Translations under genes and position numbers: made by a program
Assembly (NCBI GenBank): GCA_030453285.1
Contig: JAKDKP010000092.1
Coordinates: 1-7,510 of the forward strand
DNA: 7,510 bases
Origin: Propionibacteriales bacterium
GTDB lineage: Bacteria; Actinomycetota; Actinomycetes; Propionibacteriales; Propionibacteriaceae
Direction of reading: 5' to 3'
Part shown: positions 1 to 7,256 of the stretch, in pieces
How the letters are laid out: each line of letters begins with the position of its first letter
Position numbering within the stretch: position 1 is the stretch's first letter
The notes under the pieces: generated by a model
Database searches by the model: none
What the model was told of the DNA's origin: nothing
Seen by the model: the letters and a program-made list of their open reading frames with translations, nothing else

Positions 1-1392
1 CTCCGCCTCGGTCCTGGAGAGGCCGACGATCTCGGGCACCTTGGTCTTGTCCGGCCCGACATTGATGTCGAGCGTGACCGTGGAGCCCACCTCCACGGAG
101 GTGCCAGCAGGGGGGTCGGCCTTGGTCACGGTGCCGACGCTGGAGTCATCCTTGCCCTTGACCTTGTTGATCTTGGACTTCAGTCCGAGTCCGTCGAGAG
201 AGTTCTCGGCCTGCTCCTGGGTCTGGTCGATCACCGCAGGCACCTCAACCATCTGCACCGGGCTCGCTGAGGGCGTGGCGTTGGCGTTGGGGTTGGTCTG
301 GGGCGGCAGGTTGAAGAAGATGATCGATCCGATCACCGCGGCCAGGGCCAGAGCCACGATGGTGATCACCGCAATCTTGCCCGCCTTGCCGCGCTTCTCC
401 TCCTCCTCCTCGGGTTCGGCATCGACCTGGTCGAGCTGGTCGGTGGCCGAGGCGGCGGGCACATGATCGGGTACCAGCAGCGCGGTCGGTGCAGTGTCAC
501 CCGGTGTCGGACTGCTGGCCGGCAGGGCGGTCGCCAGCGGTTGCTGACCGGCCAGCAACCGGGAGATGTCGTCCTTCATCTGGCGCGCCGACTGATAGCG
601 ATCGGCCGGGTCCTTGGCCAGGGAGCGGAGCACGATGGCATCCATCTCCGGCGTGATCTCTGGATCAAGATCACTGGGCGGTACGGGCGCCTCCCGGACG
701 TGTTGGTAGGCGACGCTGACCGGCGACTCACCCACGAACGGCGGCCGGCTGACCAGCAGCTCGTACAACAGGCAACCGGCCGAATAGATGTCGGAACGGG
801 CGTCGACGGTCTCTCCCCGCGCCTGCTCGGGAGAGAGGTATTGCGCGGTGCCGATCACCGCTGCGGTCTGGGTCATCGTCGAGGAGGTGTCGGCGACCGC
901 GCGGGCAATGCCGAAGTCCATCACCTTCACGTCGCCGCCCGGGGTCAGCATCACATTGGCGGGCTTGATGTCGCGGTGGATGATGCCGGCCTTGTGGCTG
1001 TAGCTCAGCGCATCCAGCACCCCACTGGCCAACTCCATCGCCCGCTCCGGCAACAGCTTGCGGCCGTCGCGGAGGATGTCGCGCAGGGTGACCCCGTCGA
1101 CCAGTTCCATCACGATGTACGGGACCATCACCCCGGTCCGGGGGTCGGGCTCCTCGCCGGTGTCGTACACCGAGACGATGTTGGGGTGGTTCAGGCCGGC
1201 CGCCGACTGTGCCTCGCGCCGGAACCGCGCCTGGAAGGTCGGGTCGGTGGCCAGATCGGCACGCAACTGCTTGACCGCGACAGGTCTGCCGAGTCGCGTG
1301 TCGATCGCGTGTCGCACCTCGGCCATGCCGCCACGTCCCAGCAGGTCGCCGAGCTCGTAACGATCACCGACCCGGTTCGGATCGCCGGTCAT
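1..1392 (-). CDS. pknB: PASTA-domain Ser/Thr protein kinase PknB, 3' end cut off by the window edge
   Basis: Transmembrane kinase that phosphorylates cell-wall and division proteins on threonine and senses muropeptides or lipid II outside the cell (family knowledge). The frame is open to base 1, giving 464 codons with no stop. Visible in the translation: glycine-rich loop 19-24, VAVK with ATP-binding K41, helix-C E60, HRDIKPAN with catalytic D141, K143 and N146, DFG 159-161, activation-loop threonines T174 and T176 in TQTAAVIGT, and SPE 187-189. A Pro/Ala/Thr-rich juxtamembrane linker (285-325) leads to a run of five Glu, then a basic patch, a membrane segment at about 341-361, an extracellular PASTA repeat at about 382-446 and the start of a second from 448. 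The start at 1392 is preferred because GGAGGGG lies 9 bases upstream; an in-frame ATG at 1410 overlaps that site and has no ribosome site of its own. Mycobacterial PknB has four PASTA repeats; the number here cannot be seen. Confidence 0.96.
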   Translation of the reverse strand, partial: MTGDPNRVGDRYELGDLLGRGGMAEVRHAIDTRLGRPVAVKQLRADLATDPTFQARFRREAQSAAGLNHPNIVSVYDTGEEPDPRTGVMVPYIVMELVDGVTLRDILRDGRKLLPERAMELASGVLDALSYSHKAGIIHRDIKPANVMLTPGGDVKVMDFGIARAVADTSSTMTQTAAVIGTAQYLSPEQARGETVDARSDIYSAGCLLYELLVSRPPFVGESPVSVAYQHVREAPVPPSDLDPEITPEMDAIVLRSLAKDPADRYQSARQMKDDISRLLAGQQPLATALPASSPTPGDTAPTALLVPDHVPAASATDQLDQVDAEPEEEEEKRGKAGKIAVITIVALALAAVIGSIIFFNLPPQTNPNANATPSASPVQMVEVPAVIDQTQEQAENSLDGLGLKSKINKVKGKDDSSVGTVTKADPPAGTSVEVGSTVTLDINVGPDKTKVPEIVGLSRTEAE

Positions 1393-1401
1393 CGGCTCCC
1401 A

Positions 1402-1408
1402 CCCCTCC
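1402..1408 (-). promoter_or_regulatory. Ribosome binding site of pknB
   Basis: The minus strand reads GGAGGGG, 9 bases before the ATG at 1392. It decides between two in-frame ATG codons: the upstream one (1410) overlaps this site and is preceded by an AT-containing stretch with no purine-rich match. Confidence 0.7.
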
Positions 1409-1416
1409 ATAGTGTC

Positions 1417-1442
1417 AAAAGGCTCGGAGTCCGGGCCCGGCC
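1417..1442 (-). terminator. Terminator-like or attenuator hairpin between pbpA and pknB
   Basis: On the minus strand GGCCGG (1442-1437) can pair with CCGAGCC (1427-1421), giving six G-C pairs with one bulged A and a 9-base loop. It is followed directly by TTTT (1420-1417). A perfect 10-base palindrome, CCGGGCCCGG (1431-1440), lies inside and could compete with this fold. The T-run is short, so a partial terminator or mRNA processing site is more likely than full termination; it may also be chance in GC-rich DNA. Confidence 0.3.
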
Positions 1443-1483
1443 ATCCATACTGCCCGCTGCAGTCAACTGGTCGCCACCGGCGG

Positions 1484-2917
1484 TCACAACAGCACCTCCA
1501 TCACCGAACGGGAGATCGGTGCGGCGAGTCGCCCACCGGAGATGTCGTTGCGGGCGGTCGGCGCCTCCTCGATGAACACCGACACCGCCACCGTACGGTT
1601 CTGGCTGCGCCCGTACGAGGTGAACCAGGCGTACGGCGGCTTGTCCGGGGTTGTGTTGGCCGTGCCGGTCTTGCCGCCGACCTCCATCCCCGAGATCTGC
1701 GCGTTGACACCGGTGCCGTTCTTGACGACGGTCTGCATCCACCCCTGCAGGATGCGAGCATTCTCCGGCGACACTGCCTGCCCCAGCTCCTTGGGGCGCG
1801 TCGTGGAGATCGGTTTCAGGTCCTGACCGCGGACGGCGCCGACCAGGTACGGCTGCATCAGCACGCCGTCGTTGGCGATCGCCGCACTCACCATCGCCAT
1901 CTGCAGCGGGGAGGCGGCGACGTCGTACTGACCGATCGCGCTCAGTCCCAACTGGGCGTCGTTGGGATCGTCGGGAAAGCGGCTGGCGACACCGTTCAGG
2001 TCGGGCAAGGGACGGCTCGCGAAGCCGAACTTCTCGGCCTGTTCACGCATCCTGTCGGCGCCGAGGTTGATGCCCACATTGGCGAAGGCGGTGTTGCAGG
2101 ACACCTTCAGTGCCTGCTCGAGATCGATCTTGGTCCCCCCGCAGGAACTCTCGTTGGGCAGGTAGGTCTCGGTTCCGGGCAGCTTCAGCCGATCCGGAGA
2201 GTCCCACTTCTGATCCGGTGGGATGCCGTTTTCCAGGGCCGCGGCCGCGGTCACCAGCTTGAAGGTCGACCCCGGTGGGTACACCTCACGAGCGGCGCGG
2301 TTCGACATCCGGCGCTGTGGCGAGTTCGCCAACTCCGTGTAGGCCTTCCGGGCCGCTTCGATGTCGTGGCTGGCGATCCGGTTGGGGTCGTACGAGGGGG
2401 TGCTGACCAGGGCGAGCACGGCGCCAGTCTTGGCGTCGATCGCGACCACGGCGCCCTTGCGGCCGTTCAGGCCCTGGTACGCCGCCTGTTGGGCCCGCGC
2501 GTCGACGGTGGTCTCCACCATCGCGCCGGTGGGCGGCTTGTCGGTGACGATGTCGATCAGTCGTCGCACCACCAGGGAGTCGTCGGTGCCGGCGAGTTGT
2601 CCGTTGAAGGTCGCCTCCAGCCCCGTGCTGCCGTGGTCGTAGGAGTAGAAGCCGGTGATCGGGGCGTACAGCTCACCCGAGGTGTACAAGCGCTGGAACT
2701 TGTAGCGGCCATCGCTGGGTGCGGTGTCGGCGATCGGTGCATTGCCGGCCAGGATCGCGCCGCGGTCCTGACCGAACTCGGCGTCCCGGACGCGACGGTT
2801 GGCGGTGTTCTTGTCCAGGGCGTTCTCCCGGATCACCGAGGAGAAGGTGAGGTTGCCCAGCAGCAGGGCGAACATCACCATCACCACCACGGCCACCCGT
2901 CGGATCGGCCGGTTCAT
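1484..2917 (-). CDS. pbpA: Class B penicillin-binding protein PbpA (peptidoglycan transpeptidase)
   Basis: Cross-links peptidoglycan stem peptides outside the membrane, working with the SEDS polymerase encoded just upstream. The 477-aa length is near the usual size for actinobacterial PbpA (about 490). Visible: short basic N-terminus, membrane anchor at about 7-26, a non-catalytic linker/dimerisation region to about 150, and a transpeptidase domain from about 155. All three penicillin-binding motifs are intact: SxxK as S217-T-F-K220 with nucleophile S217, SxN as S273-C-N275, and K416-T-G-T419. It contains only two cysteines, C259 and C274, both near the SxN motif and outside the membrane, so a disulfide is possible. 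The start codon overlaps the rodA stop by four bases (ATGA) and has GAGGTGGG six bases upstream. No pknA follows it; pknB is the next gene after 91 bases. Confidence 0.95.
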   Translation of the reverse strand: MNRPIRRVAVVVMVMFALLLGNLTFSSVIRENALDKNTANRRVRDAEFGQDRGAILAGNAPIADTAPSDGRYKFQRLYTSGELYAPITGFYSYDHGSTGLEATFNGQLAGTDDSLVVRRLIDIVTDKPPTGAMVETTVDARAQQAAYQGLNGRKGAVVAIDAKTGAVLALVSTPSYDPNRIASHDIEAARKAYTELANSPQRRMSNRAAREVYPPGSTFKLVTAAAALENGIPPDQKWDSPDRLKLPGTETYLPNESSCGGTKIDLEQALKVSCNTAFANVGINLGADRMREQAEKFGFASRPLPDLNGVASRFPDDPNDAQLGLSAIGQYDVAASPLQMAMVSAAIANDGVLMQPYLVGAVRGQDLKPISTTRPKELGQAVSPENARILQGWMQTVVKNGTGVNAQISGMEVGGKTGTANTTPDKPPYAWFTSYGRSQNRTVAVSVFIEEAPTARNDISGGRLAAPISRSVMEVLL

Positions 2918-4398
2918 CGCGCACCCACCTCGGCCCCGTCCCGATGTGCCGATTCCCGGTGTGCGTCCCGGCGCGATGAACGGCCGAACAGGCCGGACCG
3001 TGATTCGACGGCGGGGATGAGTTGGGTCGATTCGCTGTCGGGGTCCACACCGACCGCGGTGGTGACCGGCTTGCGGAACTGGTGGGAGACGACCATCAGC
3101 AACGCCACCAGCACCCAGTTCGACACCAGGGAGGACCCGCCCTGGGACATGAACGGGGTGGTCAGACCCGTCAACGGCAGCAGCCGGGTGACACCGCCGA
3201 TGATGGCGAACACCTGCAGGGCAAAAGTGAACGAGAGCCCGGCGGCGAGTAGCTTGCCGAACGCCTCCTTGCCGATCAGTGCGGTCCGCAGGCCACGGGC
3301 GATGATGATCCCGTACAGCAGGATGACCGCCATCAACCCGGCCACGCCGAGCTCCTCGCCGACCACGGTGGCGATGAAGTCGCTCTTGGCCAGCGGGGTG
3401 AGCCCCGGCCGGCCCTCACCCAAACCACGGCCGAGCAGCCCGCCCCAGGCCATCCCGAACTGTCCCTGGATGACCTGATAGTTCTTGTCGTAGTCGGAGA
3501 ACGGATCCAGCCAGGAGCTCAACCGCACCAGCACGTGGTCGAAGAATCCGACCTTGAAGACCTTGATCAACACGAACATGACCAGCCCGCCCAGGACGGC
3601 CATGCCGAGGCCCAGCAGCGGCCAACCCGGTCGCTCGGTGGCTACGTACAGCATCATCACGAACATGCCGAAGAAGAGCATCGAGGTGCCAAGGTCGCGT
3701 TGGGCCAGGAGCACCAACAGGCAGCCGGCCCAGACGATCAGGATCGGGCCGAGGTCGCGGGCCCGGGGCAGATCGATGCCCAGCACGCGCCGGCCGGCCA
3801 GGGCGAGCACCTCACGACGTTCCACCAGGTAGGACGCAAAGGCGGTGGTCAACACGAGCTTGGCGATCTCGGCGGGCTGGAAGGAGAACGGCCCGATGCC
3901 TATCCAGATCCGGGAACCGTTGATCTCGCGCCCAATGCCGGGCAGCAGCGGCATCAGCAGCAGGACGACACCGAGCAGGGCCAGGGTGTAGGTGTAGCGC
4001 TGCAGGGGCCGGTGGTCGCGGAAGATGATCAGGAAGGCGATGAAGCCGATCACTCCGAGCCCGGTCCAACCGAGCTGGGTGACGACATCGTTCGCTGGCG
4101 GCGTGGAGGTCTGGTCGAGCCGGAAGATGAGCGCCAGGCCGATTCCGTTCAGCAGGAAGACGCAGGGCAGCAGGACCGGGTCGGCGTATGGGATCCGCCA
4201 CCGGGTGAAGGCGTGGCAGGCCGCGCCGAGGATCACCCACACGCCAGCCGCGGCCAGCCAGTTCGTCGGGAGTTCCCCGTACAGGTTCAGGCCGGTGATC
4301 AGGTAGGCCGAGAAGCCGATTCCCAGGGCGAACAGCAGCAGGAGGAGTTCGATGTTGCGTCGACTCCGGTGGATCACCACCATTTGCACATCGGTCAT
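2914..4398 (-). CDS. rodA: SEDS-family peptidoglycan glycosyltransferase RodA (FtsW/RodA/SpoVE)
   Basis: Polytopic membrane enzyme that polymerises lipid II into glycan strands, paired with the class B PBP encoded next to it. At 494 aa it is a little longer than mycobacterial RodA (about 470). About twelve hydrophobic stretches are visible, starting near residues 16, 46, 73, 107, 135, 173, 216, 237, 260, 352, 383 and 421. Family signatures: the loop R292-L-S-S-W-L-D-P with D302 in the position of the catalytic Asp of E. coli RodA (alignment by eye), KNYQVIQGQFGMAWGGLLG at 305-323, KSDFIATVVGEELG at 338-351, and TTPFMSQGGSS at 413-423. A charged cytoplasmic tail of about 50 residues follows the last helix and contains S-T458-Q-L-I461. 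The ATG lies one base after the pstP stop with only a weak ribosome site, implying translational coupling. Context with pbpA favours RodA over FtsW. Confidence 0.94.
   Translation of the reverse strand: MTDVQMVVIHRSRRNIELLLLLFALGIGFSAYLITGLNLYGELPTNWLAAAGVWVILGAACHAFTRWRIPYADPVLLPCVFLLNGIGLALIFRLDQTSTPPANDVVTQLGWTGLGVIGFIAFLIIFRDHRPLQRYTYTLALLGVVLLLMPLLPGIGREINGSRIWIGIGPFSFQPAEIAKLVLTTAFASYLVERREVLALAGRRVLGIDLPRARDLGPILIVWAGCLLVLLAQRDLGTSMLFFGMFVMMLYVATERPGWPLLGLGMAVLGGLVMFVLIKVFKVGFFDHVLVRLSSWLDPFSDYDKNYQVIQGQFGMAWGGLLGRGLGEGRPGLTPLAKSDFIATVVGEELGVAGLMAVILLYGIIIARGLRTALIGKEAFGKLLAAGLSFTFALQVFAIIGGVTRLLPLTGLTTPFMSQGGSSLVSNWVLVALLMVVSHQFRKPVTTAVGVDPDSESTQLIPAVESRSGLFGRSSRRDAHRESAHRDGAEVGAR
2924..2931 (-). 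promoter_or_regulatory. Ribosome binding site of pbpA inside the end of rodA
   Basis: The minus strand reads GAGGTGGG, six bases before the pbpA ATG at 2917. It sits within the last codons of rodA, so pbpA has its own initiation signal in addition to the four-base stop/start overlap. Confidence 0.6.
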
Positions 4399-4399
4399 C

Positions 4400-5980
4400 T
4401 CAGCAGGGGACCTGGTCCGGCGAGCTGGTGCTCGAACTCGACGACGAGGTCGAGGGTGAGGGTGTCGGAGGGGCCGATGAGGTCGGTCGTACGGATGTCG
4501 GCGGTTTGCCCGACGGGGTGGGTTGCGGTTCCTTCTTCGGGGTGCGTTTGGCCCGGCACGCCTCGGCGGCGGTCTTCAGTTCGTCAACGGTCTGTCGGGC
4601 CGAGTCGAGCGAGTTGGCGGTGATCGCGCCCCGGACCCGCTCCTGGTAGTAGACCGGGAGGTCATCGAGCTGGACCTGCTGCACCTCGTACACCTGGGAC
4701 AGCCCGATGCCGACAACGTTCTGTGGCAGCCCTTGATAGATCGCCACGTCGTCTCCGGCGGCACCGACATAGAACTGGGTACGGCCCCACGCCCAGCCGC
4801 CACCGACCAGGGCACCAAGGATGAGCAGGACGGCCACTGCGGTGACCAGCCGACGGAACCACCGACCACGCGGTGGCGGCCGTACGGCGTAGCGCTGGTC
4901 CTCCTCGTCATCACCGTCGGGCCGTGGCGCGCTCGGGACGAGGGGAGAGTCGTCGTCGGTGATCGGGCTGTCGCCGAGATCGACCTTGATCGGTTTGCTG
5001 GCGGGGATCTCGATCTCGGTGGCCGCGCCCAGCAGCAACGGCGCGGCGGCGGGTGGCGCTTCGGTGACAACGTCGGCAACGATCACCGTCACATTGTCGG
5101 GTCCGCCCGCCTGCAGGGCAGCCTCGATCAGATCGGCCAGGGCCTGATCGGTGGTGCCTTCCGCGGCGATCTCGGCCATAACGTCGTCCTCGACGAAGCC
5201 ACACAGGCCGTCGGAGCACAGGATCAGCCGATCCCCTTCGGCCACGTCGATCAGCTTGACGTCGGGATCGTTGGTCGGGTGGCCGTTCAACACCTTCAAC
5301 AGCAGCGATCGGTGCGAGTGGTAGGCGGCCTCCTCCTCGGTGATCTTGCCGTCGTCGACCAGGGACTGCACCCAGGAATGATCATGGGTGAGGCGTTCCA
5401 GTTCACCGTTGCCCTGCTCATCGTGACGTAGTCGATAGATCCGCGAGTCCCCGATGTGGCACACACCCAAGCGCTCGCCGTCGAACATCGTCCCCGACAC
5501 CGTGGTGCCCATGCCCTCAAGGGCATGATCATCGGCGACCAGGTCGGCGATCTTGTCATTGGCGCGCGAGATGGCCCCGGCCAGCGTCTCCAGCATGTCC
5601 TCACCCACCACGAGGTCGCGTCGATGGCTGGCATCGGGCCCCTCGGTGTCGGCGCGGCTGACCGCGTCGATGGCGACGGCGGAGGCGAGGTCTCCGGCGG
5701 CGGCACCGCCCATGCCGTCGGCCACCACGAGCATTGTGGGGCTGGCGTATCCGGAGTCCTGATTGTTCTTGCGGATCAGGCCGACGTGCGACTTCGCGGC
5801 GAACCTCAGGTGCAGGCGTCCCGTTGTGGTGTCGGCTCGGGAGTGGTCGGCGGACGACGCCTCCGCATCCCGCTCCTGCTCTGCCGTCTCGTCGGGCCCG
5901 TCCCGGTCGGGATCGGCGTTGGGGGTGCCTGGCGAGCCCGGGGTGACCGGTGAGTCGGGGGAAGGTATCGGTGTCGCCAT
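4400..5980 (-). CDS. pstP: Membrane-anchored PP2C-type Ser/Thr protein phosphatase PstP
   Basis: Metal-dependent phosphatase that dephosphorylates PknB and its substrates; the catalytic domain is cytoplasmic. Of 526 aa, residues 1-55 are a disordered Pro/Asp/Glu/Ser-rich extension. The PP2C domain spans about 56-310 with NNQD 72-75, ADGMGG 87-92 (metal ligand D88), EGMGTT 155-160, HIGDSR 175-180, CSDGL 255-259 (D257) and GGPDN 302-306 (D305). An acidic linker follows, then a basic stretch, a membrane segment at about 379-398, an outside region 400-480, and a Pro/Thr/Ser-rich tail with a serine run at about 511-520. The start shares one base with the fhaB stop (TGATG) and has GGAGG four bases upstream, which supports the extended N-terminus even though mycobacterial PstP starts only a few residues before the catalytic domain. 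The next in-frame ATG (codon 83) would cut into the catalytic core. Confidence 0.95.
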   Translation of the reverse strand: MATPIPSPDSPVTPGSPGTPNADPDRDGPDETAEQERDAEASSADHSRADTTTGRLHLRFAAKSHVGLIRKNNQDSGYASPTMLVVADGMGGAAAGDLASAVAIDAVSRADTEGPDASHRRDLVVGEDMLETLAGAISRANDKIADLVADDHALEGMGTTVSGTMFDGERLGVCHIGDSRIYRLRHDEQGNGELERLTHDHSWVQSLVDDGKITEEEAAYHSHRSLLLKVLNGHPTNDPDVKLIDVAEGDRLILCSDGLCGFVEDDVMAEIAAEGTTDQALADLIEAALQAGGPDNVTVIVADVVTEAPPAAAPLLLGAATEIEIPASKPIKVDLGDSPITDDDSPLVPSAPRPDGDDEEDQRYAVRPPPRGRWFRRLVTAVAVLLILGALVGGGWAWGRTQFYVGAAGDDVAIYQGLPQNVVGIGLSQVYEVQQVQLDDLPVYYQERVRGAITANSLDSARQTVDELKTAAEACRAKRTPKKEPQPTPSGKPPTSVRPTSSAPPTPSPSTSSSSSSTSSPDQVPC

Positions 5981-6465
5981 CAGACCTCCAGCTTCATGAC
6001 GGTCTTGCCGATGCGTACGGCGTCGGCCAGGCCGATCGTGGTCGGCTGGGTGATGCGTTGCCCGTTGACGTAGGTGCCATTGGTCGATCCCAGGTCCTCG
6101 ACGTAGAACCCGTTGTCGTTGGCGATCACGCGCGCGTGCCGGGTCGAGACGTAGTCGTCCTCGAGGATGATCTGGCAGTCTGCGCTGCGCCCGATCTGGA
6201 CGACCCCGTCGGCGAGGCTCGCCGAGGTCCCGGACTGGGGTCCATTGGTGATGGCGAACGTGCTGGGATGTCCTCGGTCACGGCGCTTCACCTTCTTGTT
6301 GGCCGGTGGCGCCTCGGTGATCTCGGGTTGCGGGAGTTCCGAGGCCGGCACCGTACGCCCGAACAGGTCGCCGCGAATCACCGAGGCGACCGACAGGATG
6401 AAGATCCACAGCAGCACCAGGAACAGCACCTTGATCAGGGTGACCGCGATCTCGGACATGGGCAT
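5980..6465 (-). CDS. fhaB: Membrane-anchored FHA-domain protein FhaB (FipA)
   Basis: Phosphothreonine-binding adaptor; the mycobacterial homologue (155 aa, FipA) is linked to cell division under stress. This protein is 161 aa. Visible: an N-terminal membrane segment at about 7-30, a Pro-rich then strongly basic linker (45-65), and one FHA domain at about 70-161 with G92-R93, S107-T-R-H110, S127-T-N129 and N134-G135, the conserved phosphothreonine-pocket residues. It starts six bases after the fhaA stop. Two in-frame ATGs lie two codons apart (6465 and 6459). The only purine-rich match, GGTGA, is six bases from the first and twelve from the second, so the first is chosen with modest certainty. 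Its stop overlaps the pstP start by one base. Confidence 0.93.
   Translation of the reverse strand: MPMSEIAVTLIKVLFLVLLWIFILSVASVIRGDLFGRTVPASELPQPEITEAPPANKKVKRRDRGHPSTFAITNGPQSGTSASLADGVVQIGRSADCQIILEDDYVSTRHARVIANDNGFYVEDLGSTNGTYVNGQRITQPTTIGLADAVRIGKTVMKLEV
5985..5989 (-). promoter_or_regulatory. Ribosome binding site of pstP
   Basis: GGAGG on the minus strand, four bases before the ATG at 5980 and inside the last codons of fhaB. It fixes the pstP start at the overlap and so supports translation of the long N-terminal extension. Confidence 0.65.
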
Positions 6466-6471
6466 GGGCGA

Positions 6472-7173
6472 TCACCGACCCCGCGGGTCATGCACGAGCA
6501 TCCGCGTCTTGCCGATCTCAATCCTGGCGCCCTCGGCGATGTCGGCCTGGCGTACGCGTTCGCCGTTGACCACGATGCCGTTGGTGGAGCCCAGGTCAAC
6601 GATCCGCATACGGCCGTCGGCGTGCACCTGCACCTCGGCGTGTCGGCGGGAGATCCCTGGGTCGTTGATCCGGATGTCGGCGTCCGAGCCCCGCCCAATG
6701 CTGAAGCCGGGGGGCTGCAGTGGATGGCGCATGCCATTCACTTCCAGCACCAGCTTGGCCCGCTCGATCTCCTCGGTGTCGGCCGGTGCGGAGTCCTGAA
6801 CTCCGGCCACGGCCTGGGAGCCGACGGTGAATCGGCCGGTGGGAAGTGACGGGTCGGCGGCCAGGCTGATCTGGATCGGCCCGTTGAAGATGTAGCCGCG
6901 CTCCTTGGCGTGCTGCTTCAGCTCCGGGACGATCTCGGCGTTGAGCGTCTTGCCGTACGGGGTGAGGCGGTCATGGTCGTGCGGCGACAAGGTGACGGTG
7001 AACTCGTTGGGCACCAGCCGGCGGCTGCGCGACATCAGCTTGGCCTCGGCGTCCAGCTCGCGCTGCAGGCGAGCAGCGATCTCCACTGGCTGCACATCAC
7101 CTTTGAAGGCGCGCGCAAAGACGCCGTGCACCGCTCCTTCGAGCCTCTTCTCGAAGCGGTCCAGTACGCCCAT
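6472..7173 (-). CDS. fhaA: FhaA: DUF3662 plus C-terminal FHA domain, short form
   Basis: Soluble phosphothreonine-binding adaptor of the PknB circuit; the mycobacterial homologue (527 aa) binds the phosphorylated pseudokinase domain of the lipid II flippase MviN/MurJ and affects wall synthesis. Here 233 aa. The N-terminal DUF3662 domain (about 1-115) opens with the typical MGVLDRFEKRLEG. A short linker (about 116-145) carries it to an FHA domain (about 146-231) with G160-R161, S175-R-R-H178, S196-T-N198 and N203-G204. The long middle region of the mycobacterial protein is absent. The frame stays open upstream to an ATG at 7281, but the start at 7173 matches the family N-terminus and has AAGGAGGG five bases upstream. 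It is the first gene of the operon. Confidence 0.95.
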   Translation of the reverse strand: MGVLDRFEKRLEGAVHGVFARAFKGDVQPVEIAARLQRELDAEAKLMSRSRRLVPNEFTVTLSPHDHDRLTPYGKTLNAEIVPELKQHAKERGYIFNGPIQISLAADPSLPTGRFTVGSQAVAGVQDSAPADTEEIERAKLVLEVNGMRHPLQPPGFSIGRGSDADIRINDPGISRRHAEVQVHADGRMRIVDLGSTNGIVVNGERVRQADIAEGARIEIGKTRMLVHDPRGR

Positions 7174-7178
7174 CGTCA

Positions 7179-7186
7179 CCCTCCTT
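7179..7186 (-). promoter_or_regulatory. Strong ribosome binding site of fhaA
   Basis: AAGGAGGG on the minus strand, five bases before the ATG at 7173. It is the best match in the window and rules out the in-frame ATG 36 codons upstream (7281). Confidence 0.8.
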
Positions 7187-7250
7187 ACGGTTGCTGGTGT
7201 CGCCGGTTCTGCGGTCTCGTGGATCCTTCGGTCCGGCCGTGCCGCCACCG

Positions 7251-7256
7251 ATCCTA
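7251..7256 (-). promoter_or_regulatory. Candidate -10 element for the fhaA operon
   Basis: The minus strand reads TAGGAT, a common actinobacterial -10 hexamer, in the only sizeable gap upstream of the operon. It would place the transcription start near 7244, with a leader of about 70 bases. There is no good -35: the best offset, 18 bases upstream, reads TGAGCG. A motif-only call. Confidence 0.33.

Noticed and set aside
1411..1465. TTGACT and TTGACA matches on the minus strand before pknB, possible -35 elements
   Set aside because: Neither has a -10-like hexamer 16-19 bases downstream; the second would place the -10 on the pknB start codon.
463..1575. Plus-strand open frame of 370 codons antisense to pknB
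   Set aside because: The opposite strand encodes a complete kinase domain with all catalytic motifs. This frame has no ribosome site or recognisable domain.
1412..3478. Very long plus-strand open frame (688 codons) antisense to pbpA and rodA, with a histidine run
   Set aside because: It is antisense to two genes with intact catalytic motifs and overlap starts. Long antisense frames are expected in GC-rich DNA with strong codon bias, and the product is Arg/Gly/His-rich with no recognisable domain.
3535..5431. Two plus-strand open frames (3535-4623 and 4523-5431) antisense to rodA and pstP
   Set aside because: They are compositionally biased shadows of well-supported minus-strand genes and show no domain features.
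5950..6849. Plus-strand open frame of 299 codons antisense to fhaB and fhaA
   Set aside because: Both FHA domains on the other strand are intact and conserved in motif spacing, so this frame is a by-product of GC-rich coding.
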